Shown piece after piece: positions 13,392 through 25,238 of a stretch of 64,000 bases of DNA. The first letter of the stretch is position 1. Each line of letters begins with the position of its first letter. Made by a program: the position numbers and the translations under genes. The DNA is taken from NCBI GenBank assembly GCA_013399015.1, contig VWZX01008153.1, forward strand, positions 310,001-374,000. Reading direction: 5' to 3'. Origin of the DNA: Galbula dea (Eukaryota > Chordata > Aves > Piciformes > Galbulidae). The notes under the pieces were generated by a model. The model saw only the letters and a program-made list of their open reading frames with translations. It had not been told where the DNA came from and ran no database searches.

Positions 13392-13876
13392 NNNNNNNNN
13401 NNNNNNNNNNNNNNNNNNNNNNNNNNNNNNNNNNNNNNNNNNNNNNNNNNNNNNNNNNNNNNNNNNNNNNNNNNNNNNNNNNNNNNNNNNNNNNNNNNNN
13501 NNNNNNNNNNNNNNNNNNNNNNNNNNNNNNNNNNNNNNNNNNNNNNNNNNNNNNNNNNNNNNNNNNNNNNNNNNNNNNNNNNNNNNNNNNNNNNNNNNNN
13601 NNNNNNNNNNNNNNNNNNNNNNNNNNNNNNNNNNNNNNNNNNNNNNNNNNNNNNNNNNNNNNNNNNNNNNNNNNNNNNNNNNNNNNNNNNNNNNNNNNNN
13701 NNNNNNNNNNNNNNNNNNNNNNNNNNNNNNNNNNNNNNNNNNNNNNNNNNNNNNNNNNNNNNNNNNNNNNNNNNNNNNNNNNNNNNNNNNNNNNNNNNNN
13801 NNNNNNNNNNNNNNNNNNNNNNNNNNNNNNNNNNNNNNNNNNNNNNNNNNNNNNNNNNNNNNNNNNNNNNNNNNNN
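13392..13876. other. Assembly gap (485 N) inside the CpG island
   Basis: An uninterrupted run of N lies between GC-rich flanks. High-GC promoter sequence is a common place for short-read assemblies to fail. The gap is large enough to hide the start codon, the first WW domain and the core promoter of PLEKHA5. Protein predictions that read through it contain only unknown residues. Confidence 0.99.
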
Positions 13877-13879
13877 GGA

Positions 13880-13943
13880 GGGGGCGGGGGCGGGCAGCGG
13901 GTTCCGGCATCCGGAGCTTGGGAAGGGAGGGACCGGGGCGGGG
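13880..13943. promoter_or_regulatory. GC-box cluster (Sp1-type sites)
   Basis: Two closely spaced groups of GGGCGG-type motifs are visible, one at about 13881-13896 and one at about 13932-13943. Sp1/KLF factors bind such sites in CpG-island promoters. Their position just upstream (in minus orientation) of the gap suits a core promoter whose start site lies in or beside the gap. The factor assignment is from motif knowledge only. Confidence 0.5.
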
Positions 13944-14638
13944 TCGAAGCGGCGCCGGTGAAGTGGGATAGCTGGAGAGCTCGGAACGGTGGCCGGGGAA
14001 AGAAGACTCCGAGAGGGTTGGCTTGCAAGGAGGGGAGGCGGACTGTAGCCGGGGCTCGGGTGTGCGGAGGCTTCGTCTGGCAGCGGTCCGTAGCGGGGGA
14101 AGGAGGCCTCGCCCGGACGGCAAGGTCCGGTAGCGGTCTGGGGAACGCGGGGGCTGTGTTGGTTCTGTGTCGCAGATGCGGAGCTGAGCCAAATCCAACG
14201 CGTGTCATTTCGCCAGGGGTCGAGCTCCTCTTGCATGGGGGAGGTTTGTCCACTGGCCCGGGGCCCGGCCCTCCAGACGTGCACCGCACATCCCGGCGGT
14301 TTGAACTGCAAAGGGGAGGCACCACCTCTGGCAGCCCCTCATCGGGTGTTTAAAGACACGCATTCCTACAGGAAATTAGAACTTCTGTTGAATTTCCTCC
14401 GGGGGCGTAGAAGCTTTTCTTCATGCCCTCAACATTAAGCCTTTAAAAAAATTTCTTAAGTAAAGGTATATTCTTCAGAAGCAAGCGTGAGGAGATGCCG
14501 TATTCTTTCTTCGTGTAAACAACACGGCACTGTGTGCCTGTCCTCCGAAAGAGATCCAGGATGTGGCATATGCACATGTTTTCGGTATTGAGAGAGGTGG
14601 TACTAATTCAGGCAAAATCGACATCTCCAAAACTCAAA

Positions 14639-14658
14639 GTGTGTGTGTGTGTGTGTGT
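14639..14658. repeat. GT dinucleotide microsatellite
   Basis: Ten perfect GT units lie about 300 bases right of the CpG island. This is a simple repeat and probably polymorphic. It has the potential to form Z-DNA near the promoter, but no function is shown. Confidence 0.95.
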
Positions 14659-15497
14659 TCTTTTATTCACATAACTAATCTGATTGCGTCTGCATTTATA
14701 CATAGCTTTGCACCCCTTTGATTTGAGTTCTACGTGGCAACTGTAAAATTGCTAAAACTGTGTTGTGGCCATGATATTTTTAAAAGAATCTTGGCTTGCA
14801 AAACCACTTTCTGAACGAGGAGTAAAGCTGGGAAATCTGATTATATTCCTGTGTCCACAAAACCATTTGAAATTCACAGCTGACAATATTCTCCATAGCA
14901 GCTTTGTCCTTTCTCTCATTCACAACACCTTGGGGGAAAAAAAAAAGAATAATAATTTGCTGTGTCGTTTGGTCCCCACCACACCATGTGGTCAGAGCCT
15001 AAAAACCCAGTTGCCCCACACAAGATATTCCAGACCTGAAGGGCTGTGAACTTGTGAACAGATTTTGTTATCTTGAAGTAACTGGATATGAGATAAGAAC
15101 TCCTCCCTGTCCAACAATATCCCGTAATTTCCACTCACCACTGACAGCGTCTGAGATTTATACACTAACAGAAGAAAGATAGGCTGGAGAAAAGGCAAGT
15201 TACTCTTCAAACAGTTCCCTTCTCTCCTAAGGGTAAGAGCCCTTGGATGATGAGTAAAAGTGAATAATGACTGTGACTCTGAAGAGCTGTGGAAAGCTGC
15301 CTGGCAACAGCTTGGGGAAAATCACATGCATTTTGGACCTCTGACGTGGTAGCGGTCATATCCTGATACTTCCCCATGCAGCCTAACTAAAGCAGAGAAC
15401 AAGTACTTTTTATCTCCAGAACACTGGATACCTTCTACCATGTAGAATCAATTTTCTTCTCTAGCAGAGAAGGACATGCAGCACAGCTAGACTTATA

Positions 15498-15535
15498 TTG
15501 GCCCAGATCCATAAGTTAGGTATTTAGGCAGAATT
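15498..15535. repeat. Possible ancient amniote repeat relic
   Basis: The words ggcccagatcc and ggtatttaggca occur in the order seen in an old interspersed repeat that is common in turtles and crocodilians (motif GGCCCAGATCC...GGTATTTAGGCACCTAA). I am recalling that motif and did not search a library. Only about 38 bases match, so chance is possible. If real, it is a degraded fossil and not a mobile copy. Confidence 0.35.
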
Positions 15536-16202
15536 TGGGTGCGTCATTTCCTGCTTAGTGCCAGCATGTGCTTTACTAAACACTTCCTGTAGGCAACTGA
15601 ATTTTGCCAGTACCTTGCCTTGCAGCCCTCTTTCTGCTTTGTATTTGCTTAGAATTGCTGCCATCTTGGTAAAACCAAGAGTTTGGTACCTAAAATATGT
15701 CAGAGCCTGTCTGAGGCAAGGCATTCCTCCAACTGCCACAGAGGCCTGACAAACTGGCCATGTTCAGGCCACACCTAAGAAGGAGTTACAAGATTAGTTT
15801 CTATATAGCTCATAGTAAACAGGTTGGCAGTGGAGTCACCACCATGAACACTGCAGAAAACCTCTTCAGCTTCAAGAATTAAGAGCCTTTAAAACCACGT
15901 CACTGTCTTCCCAGGACAATGGCTTTGCTCCAAGCTATAAGCTATTCTGAAGCTGAGACTATTCCATGAGTACAGTGAAGGTGCTTCTCCTCCCCCTTTC
16001 AAGGCAAAAATAATTATTGGGCTATAGGGTTGTGACATGATTTGCTGGTTTCGTGAATAGGAAGCCTATCCAGGGAGTGATGGAAGATCTTGATTCTACT
16101 CCATTGTTCAGGGACTCATGTATTGTATGTTAAATTGTCATCAAATGAAATTTGGTATTAGTTCTGTAACACATGGAAGGCACATGACAACTGTATTTGC
16201 AG

Positions 16203-16258
16203 ATACTGATCCTGCAAGGTTCCAAGCACCAGGAACTCACAGTAATTTCTGGGAGCCA
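16203..16258 (+). repeat. Possible ancient amniote repeat relic
   Basis: The segment gatcctgcaaggt followed by ccaagcacc, aactcacag and tgggag resembles a recurrent sauropsid repeat motif (GATCCTGCAAGGTGCTGAGCACC followed by a CTCCCATTGACTTCAATGGGAG-like block). It is diverged and short. The assignment rests on remembered motif similarity only. Confidence 0.4.
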
Positions 16259-19200
16259 AAAGTTTTGCCATTTTGTGGAAGAAAGCTTGTGAACTCCAAA
16301 GAGCATGAGGAAAACCACTCCTGCATCGTTTGTGCAGGCTGGTGTTGGCAGTTTTTGTATTGGAAGGCTGATGTTGGTTCCATAGCTAAAACTTCTGCTT
16401 CAAAGTTAGTCTGAAAGTTTGATAAAACAAATCACACATTAAGTTTTCACAAATGTCAGTAAGAGTGCATCTTTTCTACAGTCAGGTAAGTGCTTAAATG
16501 GTGTTAAAAGAGGGATTTCAGAATAGTATTTTATAAACGCAACATCTCTTACAGGAGTAAAAATCTCCTTTAAAAGCAGTTTATATCACTGTAACAACTC
16601 CGTGCATAATTTATAGAACTTCACATCACTCTTTTTTGCTATAACAATGAGCTAATGATTCCAAGTGTGAAATGTGTCAATATGATTATAAGACTCAGAG
16701 AAATCCATCAGGATGCTCCCATCTGGCCAACAGGTTTTATCCAAGAAGAGGTGAAGACAAACTGTTGAAGTGGTGACCACCACTGCTGACACAATTGATC
16801 TTTGCTTTCTATATGTTTGGCCTGGTCTATCTGCTGCTCTTGGGAAGTGGATATTGAGGACGTGAAGCAAGTTGCTATTGTGTGTGAGGCAAAGATCTCC
16901 CACCAGTATATTGGCTGACTATCATTGGGAGCTTGGGTTAAAGTAAAAACCTGGCTCCACTGAGCTTTTTCATGTGCTTCTCTATTGTGACCCCACCTTT
17001 GCTCCTTTCTTTTCCACCTCCCCATCACAGTAGCTTTCCTAGCAGCTCCCAGCAGTTAGGAAAGCAGCTCCTGCTCCTAGCAGCAGGTCAGGGTGAGCAG
17101 TGAGTTTACTGATGTTTTAAAAATTAATTTTGGCTCAATAATATATTCATAATCAGAATATTTAAAATTCCAGAGGCAAAATAGCCCTGCCCAGAAAACA
17201 ATGAATCCATTTAAATAGGATTAATTAAAAACCAGTATTCAGAACATTCATTTAATAAGACTGGGAGAAATCCACCCACATGTCTCCCAACAGGTATGAG
17301 GTGACAAGGAACATATGATGAGCCAATAATAAAAGAACTACATCTAAGCATAGGATCTGACAAAGCCAGTAGCCTCTGAAGCAGGGAGTGGACTGCAATC
17401 CTGATGCTCCACCTAAAACCTCTTCACAGAATTGTGTTCACCAGGATTGTTTCTATGTATTCTGTCAAACTGGATGAGGTTATTTCATGGGGTCTGTGAC
17501 TTTACGTTTTTTCTGCTGGTTTTGTGCAAGACAATACTACACTTACCATGGCAAGAAAAGACATTGCTGGTGGTGTGGGATTGTTACACATCCTTACGAG
17601 GCAGTTGCTTCCAAAGGGTGGATTTCTTTTTACCCCATCCCTCCACATGGGCTTTTCTTGCCTCTGCACTGATATTTCAGCCCATGGTGAATTAGATCAG
17701 TTTGCTGATCTGGTGGAAAATAAATCACAAATTCTCTCAAATTTGCTTCCCATTAAATTAATAAATTGATCCAACTTATCCTGAGGTCACTTGATAACTA
17801 GATCCGATGTGTGGGGTGTGAAGAGAACAGCCACTCCTTTTAGGCTACATTCCTCAGGGGGGAAAATCAACAAATAAGCTGATTGATGTTCTCTGGAGTC
17901 AGGGTATCTCTGTGTAGATGAAAGAAATTATTAGCCTAGGTCAGAGGAAATAAGAAAGAAGAAAAAAGCTGTCTAACACAGCCTCTGCAGACAGCTCTGC
18001 TGGTAGAATGGAATCTCTCCTTTGCTCCATTATCTGCCTGATAACAGTTCAGGGCTCCTGTCTGGTAGCTCTGGAGGCTGCAAGTTTTTCTAGGGGTCAT
18101 TGGTACAAGTAGCACAGTAGTGCTCTTCTGGGTTAGTGTAAAGCATCAATCTGACTGAACAAGCGCTGGGTCCTTAGCCTCCCTGTCATTAACATGAGAT
18201 ATCCTAGCAGGCTGTTTTCACAGGCAGTGAGATACAGAACTAAAGCCTGCACTTAGGCAGTATTAAACTGTAAACTTTACTAAGTTTTGCAATCTGTGCT
18301 TCACAGAAAAATCAGTTTTGCTAATTTCAATTTCAATTTTTTTGGGGGGGGTTAAAATGAATGATTTGTTGCATGAAAGTTTTCTTACCCTTGGGACTGT
18401 GAATCCCTACATAAGGCTGATTTCTTTTAAAGATCCTTTCAGACTCATGCAAAACAAAATCCAGAGCCAGACTGTAAGATTTGCTTTTCCTTGGCAAGCA
18501 AAACCAGAAAAGCAAAAGGGCTTATTACTCCTCAAACCAGCATCATCTTGTCAGAACTGTATTGACCATTTGGTGCAAATTTGAACAGAGAACACTTTTT
18601 GTAACAAGTCTCTGAGCTTTGTTTACCTTACTGCCCATATCACGTGTACCATGACCTCACTCAGTCTCCCAGCCTCAAATGATGGATGCCATAATCAGGA
18701 CCTTAAGGTTTATTTTATTTACCAAATAATATTCAATATTTAAAAAATGACTGACAGTTCAAAGTCAAGAGCTATTCTGCTAGAACCTTCTTTTCTTCCT
18801 TTTCACACCATTTCACCCTCAAGCCTACCATAACAATGGTTGTCTGAGACTTTCACACAACAGTCAAGTGGCATTTTTTAATCACTCTTATTACCAGAAT
18901 TAGTTTAAAATAATATTAGGAAGGAAAGAATTTGTGAGAGAAATACAGTGATCCCAATATCCCACTTGTTCTCTCACTAGCAGGTGTTAGCCACAGCTGG
19001 CTGAAGCCAGGAAATTTCACATTTCAAATAACTCATTTGAATCATCCAGAAGAAAATAGTGTAATGTACAACACAAACAAAGTCTGTCTCTCGGCTGGCT
19101 TTCCATTTCACAGATCTCTTCAGTAGCTGGTAGACTTTAGCATCTGCTTTTCTCCATACAGTTCTCTTTGTGACTGCTGTCCAACTCCTCAAAAACCTGC

Positions 19201-22200
19201 TCTGTTTTAAACTCAAGGAGATGCAGAAGCTAACCCATGTTTCTCCTAAGAATTATCTTTGTTTAGTAATTCCTTGAACAAATAAGGAGAAAATTCATAT
19301 GAAGTATCTGGAAGGACTTCAGCTGTAGTTTGCATTATGTAAGCTATACAGAGCTCTATGGCTGCAAGGGCTTTCACTTCTGTGATCTTTTCCTATATCT
19401 TTTCTCATGTGTATTTCTCCTTTTTTTTTTAATGAGGCTATTAAGAATCTCCATTATCTTTGTATTTAATACTACCAATGAATTTTAAGTCATCCTCATT
19501 AAAACTTTCAGCAACTGAATCTGTTTTCAGAGTAAGGTGAAATAATTGTGGTTTTCCCCTTTGAGATTTTTGTAGACAGTCTTGTTTCAGTCTTGATGAC
19601 ATTTTCTATAAAACCATTATGTTATGGATACATTGACCATGAATTACTTTAAGTGATACTATTTTTGCATGACATTTAACATTATAATCAAATCATGGTC
19701 CATTTTCTGTAATTACCACAGTTGATGTAATACTTATGTCAGTCCTTATGGACTAGACACAAGATTACTAGGGTAGCAGTGATATTCTTTAATAGTGTTA
19801 CAACAGAATAATGAGCAAAGTAATCCATTTTCAGTCTGTAACTTTCCCAGTGTTGCAGGCAAACCCAGACCACCTTTTAACTTGTTGATCTAAAGTTTCC
19901 TTGAGTATATTTAGATACAAGCTAATATCTGTTCCAACACCTGTTATGTTAACAGCACTCACCTTTCATCATCTTAGCACTTTCTTTCTGATCTGTACTG
20001 TTTACTAGAAAGTCTATTCTTATTTTGCTATATTTTCATGTGCTTCAGCTTTCCTATGCACATTTTTTTCATTTTATCTTCATGAACTCCTGTTCTACAG
20101 TTTCAGCTCTCCCTGTGGGAGGTAAGACAGACTTTTGTTCCTGCACATTTGTTTCCTTTACATCTGATTTACATTTTACTCGCAGTAAGAATATTTTGTT
20201 CGCTACATGACGTGAGTTTAACTACTTGTGCTGGGTAGGTATATAACTGCAAATAAAGCTATTGAAACTTGCCTTGCAAAATTGTGTCCAACACATATTC
20301 ATTGTATTTCAGGTACTGGGATTGGATTTTTCTGACAAAATGAAGGTGTCTCCCAAGGCCACTTCTAGATCAGCCAAGGGCTCATCAATATAGTCAATAT
20401 AGTCCATGGTGGAGGTACCTCTATCTGCTCAGCTGAATCACACCTCGAACTGCTCTGATTACACTATCACTCTGTTAACAACAATGAGATTCTTTCCCAG
20501 GCAGAAGTAGAGACCTATATTGGAAACTGCTGTAGTCAGAGGAGACAAATCCCATCTGAAACATAGCTATCATTTGAACAGTTTGCACAAAGAACCCCCC
20601 ATATAGAATATTTCTTTTAAACACACTTATAGTCACTGATGGGAAAGTTTTGCAAAATGTTTTTGCTTCTTCTGACTATAGCTGTGTGTTTTCTTCCAGT
20701 CTATTCCATTATTTCTTGAAAATTCTCTCTGGTTGACTACATTTTTTAGATTTCACCTCTGAATCTTCAGATTCTGTTCTGCTTCTTCATTTTATTATGT
20801 AATTCTGTAACATCAACTGGCTTTCCTTTCAAAACTCTTAATCAGATCTAGCTCTGTTCTACAGCCAAGTTAATTCTTACTGTCTTCACTAAGCTGAAAC
20901 TTTTCTTCTAGAAGTCTTTTTCTGAGTTTTGGATGTCTTGATCCCTATGGTATTCTGATCTCAGATCTGATTTTGAAAATTATACAATTGACAGTACTTT
21001 CAAACATTGTAAGTATCTTGAAGGATTTCCTTTTTGGTTTCAGTTATATAGATGTTGTGTCTGAAATACTTAACTTTTTCCAAGAAAGCAATATTTTCTC
21101 AAATCTCCGTAGCACAGAATTTCTCATTTGCAGTGTGCTACTTTTGGTCTTGCAGTACTCAGAAAGAAAGTTACCTTAATTCATCTTCTTTTTCATCAGT
21201 CCAATCTCCTTTTTAAAGAAAACAAATGTTTTATTTGATTCAAGCTCTTCCAAGCATATCCCCATTTCTGGAGAATTTAATCCGCTTTGGATACTTTCAG
21301 TTTCCACTCTGTAGTGTTTTCCACTTCCTACCACTTCTTATTTCTCTATGCCATCTTTTGTTTCTACCTCTGCTAGGGCTCACGTGTAAGGCTTTTAAGT
21401 TGTGTTAAAGAAAATGCTAGATTAGTGATAAACCAGACATCTTTAATACAAAACAAAAGTTACATGCATATGTGTAAAAGTAATAAAGGTGCAAGAAAGG
21501 AATGAATTTGTGAAGGAAAAACTAAAAATGCACCACTAAGCCAGTTGCTGGCACCAAGTATGACTGAAAACAGTTGCTGCCTTGGAGAGTGTTCCATCCT
21601 GTAAGGCAACAGGTTGTTTGGTTACAGACAGAAACCCACTGTCTTTTGTCTTGCTAGTTCTTGCATAATCTTGGTTACTAGTCTGTACATTAAGTACATA
21701 TAGTTTAGTCGTGCTCTGTATGTTCTCACATACTATTGTCATTCAAATAGTTTCCCACCTTTTTTTTTAAGTTGTGGATATCTCTTTTCCAGGGGAGGCA
21801 GGATCCCTGTGTGGCAAGGTTGTATTCACTGAAAACAGGGTTATCTTTCATTAAACGCTTAGTTGTTCACAGATCATTCACAGTCTGCAGCTCTCTGGTT
21901 AAATATTGCTGTTAATACATCTCCGCTTTTTTCCCACTTATTTCCACTTGTCCCAGCTTGTAGAAAAGATTAACCCAGCTTGATTTGTAGTAGTTTTGTT
22001 TTATCCTTGTACTTGTAGGTTTCTTAAATTAAATTCCCTTTATTGAGCAATAGTTATCTCATTTTTTCCCCTACAAATTTCTGTATATTTAAATATCTCA
22101 TTTGAAGTATTCATTCACTTAGAGTTAGTATTCCTGCAGACCCTGTAGGTTGCCTGCCCCTCTATTTCCCAATGCCAATTAATTAATTAATGGCAATTTA

Positions 22201-22225
22201 TTGACATTAAATACCCAAAAGCTTT

Positions 22226-22280
22226 GGGGTTCTTGTTGTTGTTTTCTTTGTTTTGTTGGTTTGGTTGGTTGTTGGGGTTT
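22226..22280. repeat. GTTT/GTT-rich low-complexity patch
   Basis: The plus strand is an irregular mixture of gttg, gttt and ggtt words (ttgttgttgttttctttg and similar) over about 55 bases. Several equivalent patches occur elsewhere in the window in both orientations. It is low complexity and does not code. Confidence 0.7.
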
Positions 22281-22439
22281 CTTTTGACATAGGAATTGCA
22301 GTTATCTCCTGTATCAATCTCTCTAATCTTTTTAATTCAATTACCTGACCAGTCAATTCCCTTGCCACAAAAAGAGTCTTATAGAAAAACAGCACTGTAC
22401 TGTGTTTGTCCAGTATTTTAAATACTGCTTTTCATAGAG

Positions 22440-22603
22440 TAGAATCATAGAATCATTATGGTTAGAAAAGACCTCTAAGATTATCGAGTCCAACCGCTTA
22501 TCCACACTACCACGACCACCACTAAACTATGTCCCCAAGCACTACATCTGCCTGTTTTTTGAACACTTCCAGGGATGGTGATTGCACCAACTTCCCTAGC
22601 ACT
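22440..22603 (-). mobile_element. CR1 LINE 3'-end fragment (first of an adjacent pair)
   Basis: The plus strand begins with tagaatcatagaatcat followed by gaaaagacctctaagat and gagtccaac, the reverse complement of the avian CR1 3' untranslated region and its terminal octamer repeats. The element is therefore on the minus strand with its 3' end at the left. It is truncated at its 5' side near 22603, as most CR1 copies are because reverse transcription usually stops early. No coding part remains. It is separated by about 20 bases from another CR1 3' end to the right. Confidence 0.9.
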
Positions 22604-22624
22604 TTAATTTTCTTTTCCTCTATT

Positions 22625-23035
22625 TCATAGAATCATAGAATCATTACAGTTGGAAAAGACCTCTGAGACCATTGAGTCCAACAGTTAATCTAACACTACC
22701 ATGTTCACCACTAAACTGTGTCCCTAGGTACCACATCTACACATTTTTTGAATGCTTCCAGGGATGGTGATTCCACCACTTCCCTGGGCAGCCTGTTCTA
22801 ATACTTGATAACTCTCTCCAAGAAGAAATTCTTCCTAATATCTAATCTGAACCTCCCCTTAGTGCAACTTGAAGCCATTTTGTCTTGCCTTATCACTTGT
22901 TATTGGAGAACAGAATGACTCCCACCTGGCTCCAACCTCCTTTCAGGTAGTTGTAAAGAGCGAGAAGGTCCCCCCTGAGCCTCCATGTCTCCAGACTAAA
23001 CAATCCCAGTTCCCTCAGCCACTTCTCATAACCTA
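22625..23035 (-). mobile_element. CR1 LINE 3' fragment with end of ORF2 (second of pair)
   Basis: A second CR1 3' end (tcatagaatcatagaatcat, gttggaaaagacctctgagac) starts at 22625 and extends about 410 bases. On the minus strand its coding part still reads WLRELGLFSLETWRLRGDLL and continues ALYNYLKGGW, the conserved C-terminal region of CR1 ORF2 downstream of the reverse transcriptase. The reading ends at a 5' truncation near 23035, where the similarity stops. The copy is decayed and not mobile. It has the same subfamily style of tail as the copy beside it (GTTGGAAAAGACCTCT type), which differs from the AGGGACCTCGAAAGATC type elsewhere in the window. Confidence 0.92.
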
Positions 23036-24449
23036 AAATGAGCTGCTCCTCATTTTCTTTCTGCCTTGCTGCTCCTCTGCTCCCACTAGCTTTCACTTTT
23101 TCCCTTTGTCCCCCTTTCCCAACTTCTTTTTACTACCTCTGAGCTGGCTGATGCTCATTATGCTTTCAACCCTACTTCCCCAACACAACGATTACCTCTC
23201 CCACTACTCCCCTTAAACCTGACCGCTCTCTCCCTCTGTTTACACTTTCATTCCCTCTAAAGAGGGCCAGCATAGCACAGAAATAGGTAAAAGCTCTTAC
23301 AGAATGACCTCTCTTTGTTTTCCCCAAGGCTGCATGTTCTTTCCAACATTGGCTGTGCATCTGTCCTGTCTTGTGACAATTTCTGCAAAACTCTTCACCT
23401 CCAGCTGGTCCCCAGAGGAGTCAGATTGGTTCTCTGAATAGCAAGGCTTCCCTCCCTCCCCTCTGTTCTGCCTATCACTTTTTTTCTACATGATTTTTCT
23501 ACTGATTTTCTATGTTTAGTGTCCATGTGACATCATTCTTCTCTCTCTCCTGTACTAAGCCTTCCATTACAACTGGCTTCTGGCTTTCCATTTTTCTCTT
23601 TCATTAGCTGATTATTTCATTTGCTACACTAGATCTGTGCTCCTCCATAAGTCTAGATCTGCTGCTTTGTTTCTCCAGAGAAGCACTCTGTTTTGCATTC
23701 CTCACAGCAGTTCAGAGTGCTCTTATTCCTTCCATCAACCAAGCTACTGAGAACATTAAACTGTACTGTAACTTTTTAATATTTCTGGGGTTTTGTGGAT
23801 TTTTCTTTTCATTTTGATTCCTAAAACATTGTGAGAAAAACATTGATGTTATTCTCAAATTTGGAAGGACATGAGAATCTCAGTGATTTTCTTGAAAGAA
23901 AGACAACTCTGGCACTGAAATAAATTAAGTAATCCCAAATCTTAGGAAAGGACAGAAAAAAAAAAATCAGAATTCCTGAGTAAGGGCAGGAGGAAGGGCA
24001 TATAAATAGATCTTACAACAAAGACAGCTGCTGAGGGGATTGCAAAAGCACAGAAAAATGAAGCAACCCTGCTCAATAGAAAACAGGAGTAAGCAGCACT
24101 ATGCCAGAGGCCCTGAAGACTGCTGGTGTTTTACAACAAGCTGCAATAGAAGAGATCTCTGCTGCATGGCCACCGTGCTAGAGAAAGTTATGTAAACCCT
24201 ATCAGATCTATGAAACTGCACTCAGATAAGCCATGAGAGTAGCATGTATATGTCCTAATATTGGGGGTAGGAGATGGGACAATGCAGTCGTTGCCATCTG
24301 TGTGTTCCGTTACTAGTGTCAAAAGGAAAAAGTTTGCAGAGGAAAGGACATGCTTGATTCCAGCTTGATGACAGACAAATTTTGTTTGTAGCACCACTTG
24401 TAAAGATTGCCTGGTGCAAGAAAACAGAAGGAGAGAAAGAAAATGTTTG

Positions 24450-24525
24450 GGGTCTGGGGGGTTTTTGGTTTTGTTTGTTTTTTTTTTTGTTTGGTTTGGG
24501 TTGGGTTTTTTTTTTTGTTTTTAAA
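24450..24525. repeat. T/G-rich low-complexity block
   Basis: The plus strand has G runs (ggggg, gggg) embedded in T runs and gttt words over about 75 bases. The translation is Phe/Val/Gly-only and meaningless. G-runs separated by short T spacers might form a weak quadruplex on the plus strand, but the spacing is irregular. Confidence 0.75.
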
Positions 24526-25205
24526 CAAGAATTGTACAGTGCAGTTCATAGTTTGTGAAACCTTTTCAGATATCCCAGGGAACAGTTTCTTAAATTCTGT
24601 TGACCACTATTGAAAAGATCATGGAAATCAGTAGCACTGTGTGTGCCACCAGCACAATATACCTCTCCAGTAACACTGCAAGGTCATACAAAGACAGATT
24701 TCCAGTATTATTAGTGCCATAGAAATGCTTGCACCAGAACACCTTTATTAAAGAAAAGAACTGGAGAAGTGGTCATGGTTGTAGGTTACATCCAGCACAG
24801 GTGACAAGAAGGAAGAGAGACAACTGTATATAACCACATCACAGTGGCATGCGAATAGCTAAAACAACTGGAAACCACCCAAGGTGGATTGAGATCAGAA
24901 GCTGCTTCCACATTCATGGGAGATAACATAAGGAGATGAACAACCCCATATTAGACAAAAGATAAATCTAAATGAATGAGAGTTCAAATTGATTCTGGAA
25001 TTGTTGTGCAAGGGACTTTTGTGAGAAAAGAATAAAGTGTTTCAGTCATATGTCTGGAAGGACTATAGATTCTATGTTCACACAATAAAGCTATGTTAGA
25101 TTTGATTGACAGTTCCTAGGGAACCACTAGAACAACAGTACAGAAGGAAGAATGTAAGTGGAAAAAAGATAAAATTGGATTTGGAGCAGTTGTCACTGGG
25201 AAAAA

Positions 25206-25238
25206 AACCAAACCAAACCAAACCAAATCAAACCAAAC
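25206..25238. repeat. AACCA pentanucleotide microsatellite
   Basis: About six and a half tandem copies of aacca are present, one with a substitution (aatca). It is a simple tandem repeat in intergenic DNA. Confidence 0.9.

Larger units (their letters stand above)
13160..14330 (-). promoter_or_regulatory. PLEKHA5: CpG island, probable PLEKHA5 promoter and first exons
   Basis: Sequence on both sides of the N gap is very GC-rich and dense in CpG, in sharp contrast to the AT-rich flanks. Right of the gap are GC-box-like motifs (ggggcggggg near 13881-13896 and ccggggcgggg near 13932-13943) and no obvious TATA box, as in housekeeping-type promoters. It lies about 3 kb upstream of the PLEKHA5 WW exon on the coding strand. 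The first two PLEKHA5 coding exons (start methionine and first WW domain, about 55 codons in known orthologues) are not seen in the readable part and would fit in the 485-base gap if the intron between them is short. That placement is inferred. The island may also drive divergent transcription toward the right. Long open frames across it (13161-14325, minus) are GC-rich artefacts interrupted by N. Confidence 0.8.
14331..22439. other. Intergenic region upstream of PLEKHA5
   Basis: No exon or gene can be supported here on either strand. The region holds a GT microsatellite (14639-14658), two short stretches resembling old amniote repeats (about 15498-15535 and 16203-16258) and a T-rich plus strand from about 19.3 kb rightward. 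A GTTT-rich patch lies at about 22226-22280. The open frames present are below about 110 codons with no recognisable domains or splice context. In mammals the gene upstream of PLEKHA5 on this side is PLCZ1 (with CAPZA3). I recognised no piece of either. Confidence 0.6.

Noticed and set aside
13161..14325. Minus-strand open frames of 342-384 codons across the CpG island
   Set aside because: Most of their length is unknown residues over the N gap, and the readable parts are Pro/Arg/Ser-rich GC-skewed translation with no match to the known PLEKHA5 N-terminus.
14970..15060. Possible PLEKHA5 first-WW exon around a ccatgtggt word (reverse complement accacatgg)
   Set aside because: The translation does not continue as WLHPVTGE in any frame and there is no splice site pair.
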